Assembly (NCBI GenBank): GCA_009842375.1
Contig: VYFM01000059.1
Span: 1-10,455, forward strand
Direction: 5' to 3'
Origin: Candidatus Poribacteria bacterium
Lineage (GTDB): Bacteria > Poribacteria > WGA-4E > WGA-3G
DNA: 10,455 bases
Position numbers and translations under genes: made by a program. Under the pieces are notes generated by a model, which had not been told where the DNA came from, did no database searches, and saw only the letters and a list, made by a program, of their open reading frames with translations. Positions 1 to 6,573 of the stretch are shown piece after piece (the first letter of the stretch is position 1; the number at the start of each line of letters is the position of its first letter).

Positions 1-373
1 CCCCCGAACCCCGCCCGGCATCGCCTTCCGGTCATATCCTCCCGCCTCTCCGTGTTGCGACGCGAATCCGGGCCCTGAAGAAATCCATGTGGTATGCCGG
101 GCGAAAGATGAATGGAACAGGGGAAAAAAGACATGGGGGGCGCGGCATGGCCGGTTGCCGGTTCAGGCATAGGCGCAGGGAACGGCGTGGGCATGGGCAC
201 GGATGCTGGCAACCATCGTGCTTATCATGCCGCGTCCGGTGAATCCGGACCTGCCCGGCTGTCCGGCGAGGGGATACACAAGGCAAGCCGGACTCCGCCG
301 GACGGTTTTGATTCGATCGCCATCGTCCGGGGGCTGGGAGCACCGTACTCCAAGGTGCAAGTCTCTGCATTGA
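1..373. other. Left-edge stretch without a recognisable gene
   Basis: No protein family could be recognised in any frame here. An open frame on the plus strand (112-387) has a glycine- and alanine-rich, low-complexity product and no convincing start context, so I do not call it. The transposase reading frame that begins at 374 is closed just upstream by a stop at 371-373, so the missing N-terminal two thirds of that transposase are not simply frameshifted into this stretch. A short perfect inverted repeat, GTCCGG and CCGGAC around a five-base loop, lies at 234-250. I see nothing else with structure. Confidence 0.5.
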
Positions 374-829
374 CAGCCCGTCGCTAGGGAATTCATACTC
401 AGCCTCAGATACGTCACCTGGAAAGATCGCAAGCGGGTGGCCGCCGGCCTCCGGGGGATCTACACGGCGCCGACGGCAGAGGCCGCCAAGACCGCGCTGG
501 AGGCGTTTGCCGAACACTGGGGTGGACAGTATCCGGCAATCGCGCCGGGCTGGGAGAGGAACTGGGAGCGCCTGACGCCGTTTTTTGGCTACCCCCCCCC
601 CGAGATCCGCAAGGTGGTCTACACCACCAATGCCATCGAGTCGCTGAATTACAGCCTGCGCAAAATCATCAAGGGCCGCGGCGCCTTTCCTCATCATGAT
701 GATGCGATCCGGAAATTACGGTATCTCGGGTTGAAAAATGCATCGAAAAAATGGACGATGCCAATCCGGGACTGGAAGGCTGCCCTGAATCAGTTCATTA
801 TCCTTTTTGGTGACAGGGTCCCTGTCTGA
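374..829 (+). pseudogene. IS256-family transposase, C-terminal fragment
   Basis: This is the tail of a Mutator/IS256-type DDE transposase, which in intact form cuts and reinserts its own insertion sequence. The frame is open from 374 and clearly matches the family from about 404, with LRYVTWKDRK followed by IYTAPTAEAA. It continues through YTTNAIESLN at about 623-652, whose Glu is regarded as the third DDE residue, and ends with the family-typical KKWTMPIRDWKAALNQF. Only about 140 residues of a roughly 400-residue protein remain, and both catalytic Asp residues are missing, so the product cannot be active. A GTG at 437 could serve as a start but lies inside a conserved block. Residues 52-55 counted from that GTG read YPPP, encoded by a run of ten C at 592-601. 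Many relatives, as I recall them, have one proline fewer here. Confidence 0.88.
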
Positions 830-838
830 CATGATCCT

Positions 839-870
839 CGGCCATTTACACAGAAATCTTTATACCCTCC
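839..870 (+). repeat. Probable right terminal inverted repeat of the IS256-family element
   Basis: Ten bases after the transposase stop the sequence reads CATTTACACAGAAATCTTTA, which resembles the ends of IS256-family elements (a TTTACACA core followed by an AT-rich step and a short GC-rich terminus). The matching left end, which should be its reverse complement, is not present between 1 and 373. This agrees with loss of the left part of the element. The outer boundary near 870 is an estimate. Confidence 0.45.
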
Positions 871-879
871 ATTGCAGTC

Positions 880-883
880 GAGG
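880..883 (+). promoter_or_regulatory. Ribosome binding site for the HEPN-like gene
   Basis: GAGG with a five-base spacer before GTG at 889. It supports the GTG start and lies about ten bases beyond the estimated end of the IS remnant. Confidence 0.45.
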
Positions 884-888
884 TTCGT

Positions 889-1482
889 GTGCCGTTGTTT
901 TTTGGCTCGGTACGGATATACCCATTTAAGTGCAACGATCTCACGCCTCAGCAAAAGGAATGGTTAGCTTCAGACCCGGAACAAGTTGAAACCTATGTGT
1001 CTACCTTTTGCGATATATACCATTTCTCGGCATCCCTCTATTCGTTTGACGGCTATGAAGAATCACCTAAATCCGCAAAGTATTTACTCGGCCTCGCTGC
1101 CTATCAGCTTCAGGGTACCAGTGCGACGCTATGTGCAGCCTTCGATGGGCGTGGCGCAATTAAAAGTTCTTTGGTGGGTGCAGAGCTTGCACTGAAGGCG
1201 GCACTTGCTAGTGATGGTGCAAGTGATAGAGATCTAAAGAAATACGGTCACGACCTCCGTCGTCTCGTGAAGGCTGTCAGAAATGTCTATAGAAAATTTA
1301 AGATGGCCTCGGTGAATACACGAGTCGGTCTATTGCCAAATTTGGTCGACAACCGGTACTCCGCGGAACAACCTAGCCGAATGGAGACAGGGGACATCGT
1401 AATGATCAGTCAGCACATCGCGGGCGCCGTAGCGCAGGCGTTAACCGGCGGTAGTCTTCGAGCAAGGCTTCAGATTAACTGA
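889..1482 (+). CDS. HEPN-like helical protein of unknown role
   Basis: The 197-residue product is predicted to be mostly helical, soluble and without a signal peptide. Residues 98-130 (GAELALKAAL, then KYGHDLRRLVKAV) and the later NRYS at 155-158 resemble HEPN domains. These often carry a helix with AELxLKAxL, an HDL step and a late RYP-type element, and many act as RNases or nucleotidyl-modified partners in toxin-antitoxin and phage-defence systems. The canonical RxxxxH ribonuclease motif is not clear, so catalysis is not claimed. The GTG start at 889 is chosen because GAGG at 880-883 lies five bases before it. No ATG exists upstream in frame, and the frame is open back to 835 inside the IS end, so an N-terminal truncation by the insertion is possible. 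Codon use is AT-richer than in the transposase next to it. No partner minimal nucleotidyltransferase gene is visible nearby. The CDS is fairly sure, the family tentative. Confidence 0.68.
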   Translation: MPLFFGSVRIYPFKCNDLTPQQKEWLASDPEQVETYVSTFCDIYHFSASLYSFDGYEESPKSAKYLLGLAAYQLQGTSATLCAAFDGRGAIKSSLVGAELALKAALASDGASDRDLKKYGHDLRRLVKAVRNVYRKFKMASVNTRVGLLPNLVDNRYSAEQPSRMETGDIVMISQHIAGAVAQALTGGSLRARLQIN

Positions 1483-1891
1483 TTGCTCATTTTCCACAAA
1501 GCGTACGTTTTTCAATCGTTGTACTTGCCAAGCGATGGTTACTCTCAGCCTTGTGATTCCGGTATGGCGACACGCAGACGGTTCGGCTGTCCGGCCTTCG
1601 CCGCTGGTGTTTTTCACTGATCCGGGAGCCATCAGGAAGATCCTCACCGGTGAGCCGGACCGTAATGCATTCAGAATGTACTTATGCACGAGTGGACGCA
1701 CATCACGCAGTACAGCCACGGAATTCAGACATCACGCGTATGAGGAAAGCAAACCTATGGAGGCTTCGCAACGGGATGGTAGCTTCGATATAATGACACA
1801 CTAATTGGCGGAATCCGGGTCTTCCTCCGTCGATGATTGTATGGCGAGGGCGGGGGACGCCAGTATCGAAATTCCCTCACATCATGGTTGA
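1483..1891. other. Stretch without a recognisable gene
   Basis: Open frames exist on both strands (1535-1804 plus, 1441-1719 minus) but neither product resembles a known family. The minus one also overlaps the end of the HEPN-like gene. No terminator with a T tract follows the HEPN-like stop codon. I see no RNA gene or repeat here. Confidence 0.4.
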
Positions 1892-2121
1892 TCTAATGAA
1901 CGGATCGAGCGTTTCATGGTTATTTCAAGTGTTTGTACTGCAGCAGTTATGGCAGAGACGCGGATCAACCACCACATTATTGAGGAGATGGACTCGTATG
2001 CTGCACAGAATACATTTGGTAAGTTTAGCGGCTTGAAACTATTCGATTCCGGGTGATTCCTAATTTCTGGACGCAGTTCCATCTTCTGACCTACTGTACT
2101 GAAGAATGGCATGGACTATAG
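1892..2121 (+). pseudogene. Possible decayed gene, two adjoining frames
   Basis: One frame (open from 1892, ATG at 1916, stop 2054-2056) gives a 46-residue peptide with normal protein character, including AETRINHHIIEEMDSYAAQN. A +1 step near 2050 joins it to a second open frame ending at 2121, which gives VIPNFWTQFHLLTYCTEEWH. Both halves look more like real protein than the other frames, which suggests a short gene broken by one frameshift. No family is recognised. An overlapping minus-strand frame (1882-2112) is an equal-length alternative with no better support. The end overlaps the start of the pentapeptide gene by 11 bases. Confidence 0.22.
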
Positions 2122-2881
2122 AAAAAAAATTATGGATGTCATCCGTTCTATACATTGTGTGGTCAAAGCTATCGAACCTTGGAGCATCCTTCTTGTGGCA
2201 GCAGCCCTCTGTTTTACATTGATTCAATTCAATTCGGACAGAAAAGTTAGAGAAGCGATATTGGTGGGCCTTGTGGCCGAAAGGTTGGAAGCGACGCGAT
2301 CGTTACAATACGAAAGGGAGAAATTTGGGAGATTTGACACAGGGCATATTCGAATGCTGGAAATAATGACGGGGTTTGGGTATGGGCTATCAGATTGGGA
2401 CCTGAGCGAGTTACGCCTTGTAGGGATAGAATTACCTGGAGTCTCTATGAATGAGTCCGACCTGTCATGCTCGTTTTTATACAATGCCAACCTTGATGGA
2501 GTAGATTTCACTGATGCGGAATTGAGCTTGGCAAAACTCCGAGGCGCAAGAATTGTCGGTGCCGTATTCAAAGATGCTCACCTTGACTATGCTCATTTCA
2601 GAAAAAATGAAGTTGGAAACGCTGATTTCACAGATGCAAAATTTGATAATACTAAACTGGAGCATTTGGACTTAGGGAAAGCAATCGGATTGACTGACAG
2701 TCAAATTAAAAATGCATGCGGTAGGGATGTGGAGTTTCCTGAGACCATAAAGGTAAAGCTGCAAAAATGTTCAGACGAGTGGGATAAGGAAGCGAAGTGT
2801 GATTACCCGCTTCCAAAATCGTCAGAGCGTCTTAAAAATATTTCACAGGATGTGTCCAAAATACTTAGAAAAATTGATTGA
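2111..2881 (+). CDS. Membrane-anchored pentapeptide-repeat protein
   Basis: The 256-residue protein has one hydrophobic helix at residues 24-39 (WSILLVAAALCFTLIQ). A charged, probably coiled-coil stretch follows (about 42-72), then a pentapeptide-repeat region at about 97-187 with repeated A(D/N)(L/F)xx steps such as NANLDGVDFTDAEL and NADFTDAKF. The tail GLTDSQIKNACG with a later Cys is commonly found after such repeats. Pentapeptide repeats fold into a right-handed quadrilateral beta-helix and usually serve as scaffolds. Some (Qnr, MfpA) mimic DNA, but nothing here points to that role. The single helix suggests an inner-membrane anchor, with the repeat domain probably on the cytoplasmic side if the basic N-terminus stays inside. 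ATG at 2111 is preceded by a weak GAAGAA, and ATG at 2132 is an alternative start. The gene is markedly AT-richer than nnrU or the TolA-like gene, suggesting transfer. Confidence 0.85.
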   Translation: MDYRKKIMDVIRSIHCVVKAIEPWSILLVAAALCFTLIQFNSDRKVREAILVGLVAERLEATRSLQYEREKFGRFDTGHIRMLEIMTGFGYGLSDWDLSELRLVGIELPGVSMNESDLSCSFLYNANLDGVDFTDAELSLAKLRGARIVGAVFKDAHLDYAHFRKNEVGNADFTDAKFDNTKLEHLDLGKAIGLTDSQIKNACGRDVEFPETIKVKLQKCSDEWDKEAKCDYPLPKSSERLKNISQDVSKILRKID

Positions 2882-4270
2882 TGAACAGATTACCCTATTT
2901 CCCCTCTGATCAGGAGAGCTTGAAATAGTCTAGGATTCCCGCTCTCAGAAAACGTCGTGCCAATGCGCCGGGGCTGGCGGTAATGGCAATGGGATAGCCG
3001 AAAGTCATCTTCTGCACAGGATTTAAACGTGCTGCCCCGGCAATTCACCGGCAGGTATGGCTGAATTCCACCACGACAGCCGCTGGAGAAGCCGAAAGGC
3101 GGCGGCATCCGGGACTATTGATGTGCGTCGGTCGGGCGCCGCCGCGGTGCGCCCGGCCGTTCAACTGCAGAGCCCTCACTATCCCCTCGGCAGTGTCATG
3201 TCCCCTCTGGCCCGGATGGCCGGCGCCGACGGTGTCGACGGGAGAGGCCGATTGCAGCCGGGCGAGTAGAGGACGATTCACGGCGCTTTTCCATGTGCCC
3301 CGGCCGATCGCGTTCGCTGATAATCGAACCCTTGCTGACATTCGTACGCGTTCGGTGGAGCTGTGATAAGACTGCGGCGGAAATCACCACCAGCTTGGGC
3401 GTGGCAATGAATACGCCGAATTGACTGTTTTCCCGGGACGTAATTCTGTTTTCATCACGGGCCAACCGAACGGGTACCGACATTCGCCCGATTGCGTATC
3501 GGGTGGTTTGATTCACTCCGGTTACGATCTGATTACCGGATTTGACCAGGTGCGGGACAGCATCTTCCCGTAGTGCGGTCAGTAACGCTCAATCATGGCC
3601 ATGCCTGATAGCGCCGTCCGGGCGATCACGTTCGCCGCCGAAATGATGCGGACAAGGATATGTTGCCGTCAGGGGTCTGCTGGAACAGGTTTCGAAGGAA
3701 AAATCACTATAGACTGCTTCGTTTCGCCGCAACGCGGCGTGAAAAAATCGCGGTGGGTCAGTATCAAGGCCCGGCGGCACTTTTCCGGGCAATGGGGCCA
3801 GCGCCGGAGCCATTAGTAGGAGCCTCATGCCTTCGGGCGAGCCGGGGGTATGCCCCGTCCGGCATTCTATTTCCCTTGCAACTCGGCCATGGCAACCAGG
3901 ATATGGCATCGGTGGTGTTACGTCGTCGAGTTTCCCAAGCGCACGGTCAAGTTCCGCGACCAATCGCCGGGGAAAGCCTGCGCAAGGGCGGATGAGGGAG
4001 GCCGTCAGAACTGGTGACCATCAGCGTCCGGCGGGAAAGAGAGCCAGACCGTATTGGGCAGATGACACAGCTCCCTTGGATCGCACAACATCCCCGGCCC
4101 GACCTCCCGACTGACTCATTCGGAAGTTGGGATAACTTCCGGTAAGGATCAATTTCAAGTTCTGGATCACACACCAAGGGATCTCCTCGCAATGGCCACG
4201 GATGCCCCTAAGGCTCGTCTCCGCGAACCCGAGCACCCGCCCTGCGCCTTCACGGGATCGTTGACGCTCC
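2882..4270. other. 1.4-kb stretch without a recognisable gene
   Basis: Several overlapping open frames occur on both strands, all with arginine-, proline- and alanine-rich products typical of chance frames in GC-rich DNA. None matches a family I know. The least random piece is a minus-strand frame at 2910-3044. It contains MTFGYPIAITASPGALARRF from an ATG at 3008 and ends in GILDYFKLS, with no ribosome binding site, and may be the worn end of a gene. A perfect 8-bp hairpin lies at 4121-4141. No tRNA or rRNA signature was seen. The stretch may be old, decayed mobile DNA. Confidence 0.45.
4121..4141. repeat. Perfect 8-bp inverted repeat (hairpin)
   Basis: CGGAAGTT, a GGGAT loop, then AACTTCCG. 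No T tract follows on either strand, so it does not look like an intrinsic terminator. It could be an operator, or part of a lost element's end. Confidence 0.5.
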
Positions 4271-4439
4271 GCGTTGGCGCGAATTGTCCGGATTTGGCGG
4301 GGATTGTCCTGGTTCCAGCGGAATTCGTCCTGATAAACTAATACTCACGCAGCAATGATATTGCAGGATGTTTGCTATGAAGAGGGGAATGCAAGACGGG
4401 TCAATACCCCACGCTTCGACGGAAAACTGCTGGAGCGCT
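4271..4439 (+). repeat. Diverged direct repeat, copy A
   Basis: This copy aligns with 5304-5453 in the same orientation. Both begin GCGTTGGCG, share ATTGTCCGG and ATTCGTCCTGATAA, and run almost without gaps from TGATAA (4331) to GAGCGCT (4433-4439) at roughly 65-70% identity by eye. Copy A has about 20 extra bases before ATTCGTCC. In one frame both copies keep a common peptide pattern, EE(G/A)NARR(V/I)NxPxF followed by LLER, so they may descend from a coding segment. Similarity ends where the recombinase scrap begins. Confidence 0.7.
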
Positions 4440-4556
4440 CACAGCCGCTACCGCGCTACAGTGAGCTATGCCCATCTTGCCGACAAACACCGTCTCGCGG
4501 CGGAGAAGATCGGCGGGATTGCCGCGGAAGCGATGGCCTGGGCAAGGGAACACTGA
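4440..4556 (+). pseudogene. Tyrosine recombinase/integrase, C-terminal fragment
   Basis: The frame ending at 4556 contains AHSRYRATVSYAHLADKHRL. This matches the last catalytic block of phage-type integrases (usually GHSxxxTTxRYAHL), with the nucleophilic Tyr in YAHL at 4467-4469. After it comes a family-typical helical tail rich in Ala (AAEKIGGIAAEAMAWAREH). Only about 38 residues of a protein normally 300-400 long remain, and the Arg-His-Arg part of the active site is gone. The open frame extends upstream to an ATG at 4368, but that part belongs to repeat copy A. The junction therefore lies near 4440. The scrap shows that an integrative element once had its integrase here. Confidence 0.6.
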
Positions 4557-4623
4557 CTCAACGCCAGCACGCAGCTTTTTCTGGAATCCGTCGCTCTGAT
4601 ATCCGTGATCGACAACTGAACCT

Positions 4624-4627
4624 GGAG
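4624..4627 (+). promoter_or_regulatory. Ribosome binding site of nnrU
   Basis: GGAG with a seven-base spacer before ATG at 4635. It fixes the start used for nnrU. Confidence 0.6.
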
Positions 4628-4634
4628 TACGCTC

Positions 4635-5192
4635 ATGTCACTATTGGTAACCGGCCTCGTGCTGTTCATTGCAATCCACCTGATACCGAGCGCTCCGCGA
4701 TTGCGCGCCGCCCTGGTGGAGCGGTTGGGGGCGAAGCCCTACCGCGGCGTGTTCAGCGCGGTCGTGCTGCTCTCCCTGGTGGCCGTTGTGTGGGGCTTTT
4801 CCCGCTCCCCCATCGGAGAGGTCTACGCGCCCCCGGCCTGGGGGCATCAGGCCTCGATGATCCTGGTGCCGGTCGCGCTGGTGCTGTTCGCCGCGGCCAA
4901 CATGCCCACCCGCATACGTGCCGTGGTCCGGCACCCGATGTTGCTCGGGCTGCTGCTGTGGGCCTTCGCCCATCTTCTCTCCAATGGTGAAGTGCGCTCC
5001 GTCGTGCTGTTCGGCGGCTTCGCATTGTTTTCGGTGGTGGAGATCGTCAGCGCAGTGGCGCGAGGCAAAGGCCCGTCGAAGGAGCCCGTGCCCCGTATCA
5101 CCATGGACATCGCTGCTGTCATCGGCGGCCTCATTGTCTCCGGGCTTCTGGCGGTCTTTCACGGCACGCTATTCGGTGAGCCGGTGATGTAA
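4635..5192 (+). CDS. nnrU: NnrU family integral membrane protein
   Basis: The 185-residue protein has about six predicted membrane helices (near 3-19, 39-55, 73-90, 102-116, 121-139 and 156-176). It carries NnrU hallmarks: an early FIAIHLIPS with His15, LRAALVERLGAKPYRGVFS at 23-41, and HPMLLGLLLWAFAHLLSNGE at 100-119. Length and layout are those of the whole family. NnrU was named from the nitric-oxide and nitrite reductase gene region of denitrifiers, where its exact role is unsettled. It is a distant relative of the plant heme-containing zeta-carotene isomerase Z-ISO, so conserved His residues may bind heme (inference). Start ATG 4635 has GGAG at 4624-4627 with seven bases between. No other denitrification gene lies in the window. 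The gene is flanked by two diverged direct repeats. Confidence 0.92.
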   Translation: MSLLVTGLVLFIAIHLIPSAPRLRAALVERLGAKPYRGVFSAVVLLSLVAVVWGFSRSPIGEVYAPPAWGHQASMILVPVALVLFAAANMPTRIRAVVRHPMLLGLLLWAFAHLLSNGEVRSVVLFGGFALFSVVEIVSAVARGKGPSKEPVPRITMDIAAVIGGLIVSGLLAVFHGTLFGEPVM

Positions 5193-5303
5193 TGTCATAA
5201 GGGAGTGGAGACGATTCGTGTGTGGCGTAAGGAGCGCTCTCGTCAATCGCCACCTCCGGCAACGCGATCGACACTACCGCCTGCGGCGGGCCGGGGATGC
5301 TTC

Positions 5304-5453
5304 GCGTTGGCGAGGATTGTCCGGGTTCTGGCGGGATTCGTCCTGATAAGCCAATGCTCACACGGCAAGAATAATGCGACGATGTCAGCTTTGAAGAGGC
5401 AAATGCACGGCGGATCAACTACCCACACTTCGGCGCACCATTATTGGAGCGCT
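5304..5453 (+). repeat. Diverged direct repeat, copy B
   Basis: Second copy of the repeat at 4271-4439, lying between nnrU and the AraC regulator. It keeps GCGTTGGCG, ATTGTCCGG, GATTCGTCCTGATAA and the terminal GGAGCGCT. It also keeps the in-frame pattern EEANARRINYPHF then LLER. It lacks about 20 bases present in copy A and has no recombinase sequence after it. Similarity stops at 5453, about 40 bases before the ribosome binding site of the AraC gene, so the repeat may contain or have brought that gene's promoter. Confidence 0.7.
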
Positions 5454-5509
5454 GTTCATTTTCGTTTGCGATTCCGCCCTGCCGGCAGTGAACATCGGAG
5501 GGCTCGCTC

Positions 5510-6526
5510 ATGACAACGCTAAGCACCGGCACCGCCATGGCGACCGTGGCATTCGCCCTGTCACGAGGTTTGACGACGGTTGAGATCCAGGAGGTGACGG
5601 GCGTCTCGTGTTTCGAATTGTTCAATCCCGAAACGCGGCCGCCAGAAGACGTGATGCCGAATATTCTGGCCTTGCTTGGTGAGCGATTTCCGGGTGAGCC
5701 TTTTGCGCTTGAAATGGCGCGCGCTGCTCCCTTCTCCTATTTTGGGGGCCTCGCGGACGGTGCCCAGTTCGCCGATGATCTTCGCGGTGCGGTCGAACTT
5801 TTTACAAGGAACAGCGCGGTCATTGCCGATCAGCTGGTGCTGGATTTTCGCGAGGAGACCGCAGAGTCAAGGCTCGTTTCACGTCACCCCATGGATGCGA
5901 TAGACGGCGGACGCTCGACTGAGGTTGGCACAGCTTTGGCGGCTCGCCTGTTCACCGATTTTCTGGGCGTAGCAAATTGTATACAACGTATAAGGTATAC
6001 GCATGAACCAAACTGCGACGTCACGTATTATCTTGACTACCTGGGCGTACCTGTCGAATTCAATGCGCACGAAACTGCGCTTGTCTTTGACGCTGGGAAA
6101 CTGGGCACAAGGATCAAGCACGCAAATGTAGTGCTTTTCAATTATGTGAAGACGCATTTGGTGGGTTTGAAAAAACAAATCGCCCTACCCAAGGAGCCAC
6201 GTGAAATGACGTCGCTGCGGAAAGCGGCAGCTGAGAACGCGCTCGCGGGAATATTTGGCGCTGCCAGTGTCGCCGCCGCCGCCAATATGAGCTTGCGGAG
6301 CGCGCAGCGCCTGACCGCAGAGAACGGAACGAGTGTTCAAGGACTGATCGACAATATTCGCGAGGATAGAGCCAGGGAATTCTTGAGCGATGGCAGCATC
6401 GATCTGAATTCTATCGCGTTACTGCTCGGATATTCTGACGAACGCGCCTTTCGCCGTGCATTCCAGCGTTGGACCGGTCAATCCCCGTCGGATTATCGCG
6501 GCACACTCAAAAGAATACCTGGCTGA
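5510..6526 (+). CDS. AraC-family transcriptional regulator
   Basis: The 338-residue cytoplasmic DNA-binding protein has an N-terminal domain (about 20-215) resembling the arabinose-binding-like domain of OruR/ArgR-type AraC proteins. It shows the usual late NAxxxxLxFDA step, here FNAHETALVFDAGKL. The C-terminal pair of helix-turn-helices (about 240-335) shows AAAANMSLRSAQRLTAENGT in the first and LLGYSDERAFRRAFQRWTGQ followed by SPSDYR in the second, the classic AraC signature. Length is normal for the subfamily. ATG 5510 is preceded by GGAGGG at 5497-5502 with seven bases between. The membrane-protein gene 47 bases downstream on the same strand is its likely co-transcribed partner or target. 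The inducer cannot be told from sequence. Confidence 0.93.
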   Translation: MTTLSTGTAMATVAFALSRGLTTVEIQEVTGVSCFELFNPETRPPEDVMPNILALLGERFPGEPFALEMARAAPFSYFGGLADGAQFADDLRGAVELFTRNSAVIADQLVLDFREETAESRLVSRHPMDAIDGGRSTEVGTALAARLFTDFLGVANCIQRIRYTHEPNCDVTYYLDYLGVPVEFNAHETALVFDAGKLGTRIKHANVVLFNYVKTHLVGLKKQIALPKEPREMTSLRKAAAENALAGIFGAASVAAAANMSLRSAQRLTAENGTSVQGLIDNIREDRAREFLSDGSIDLNSIALLLGYSDERAFRRAFQRWTGQSPSDYRGTLKRIPG

Positions 6527-6560
6527 CGCCAGCGAAGATCACCCATATAAAACAGCAGGC

Positions 6561-6565
6561 AAGGA
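6561..6565 (+). promoter_or_regulatory. Ribosome binding site deciding the start of the four-helix protein
   Basis: AAGGA with an eight-base spacer to ATG 6574. It argues against the longer frame that begins inside the AraC gene. Confidence 0.55.
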
Positions 6566-6573
6566 TATTGAAG

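Larger units (their letters stand above)
374..870 (+). mobile_element. Remnant of an IS256-family insertion sequence
   Basis: The transposase tail and the probable right end together mark the right-hand third of an IS256-type element. The left boundary is where transposase similarity stops, about 374-400. The element cannot move by itself. It lies immediately upstream of the HEPN-like gene at 889, so it may have cut off that gene's original promoter or supplied a new one. Confidence 0.7.

Noticed and set aside
32..697. 221-residue minus-strand open frame across the transposase tail
   Set aside because: It is the antisense shadow of the clearly recognisable plus-strand IS256 transposase; its product is arginine- and proline-rich with no family resemblance.
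4121..4141. Intrinsic terminator
   Set aside because: The hairpin is perfect but no T tract follows on either strand.
3045..4236. Several overlapping 70-125-residue frames on both strands
   Set aside because: All have compositions of chance frames in GC-rich DNA, overlap one another, and match nothing recognisable.
4641..5162. 173-residue minus-strand frame opposite nnrU
   Set aside because: It is His- and Gln-rich with no family resemblance, the mirror of hydrophobic codons in nnrU.
4271..5453. Gene cassettes with attC sites (integron)
   Set aside because: Repeats around nnrU made me look for GTTRRRY/RYYYAAC core sites with imperfect symmetry; none was found in the repeats, and spacing does not fit cassettes.
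6469..6573. Upstream start for the four-helix membrane protein
   Set aside because: It would overlap the AraC gene end and place polar residues before the first helix; AAGGA before ATG 6574 explains the start better.
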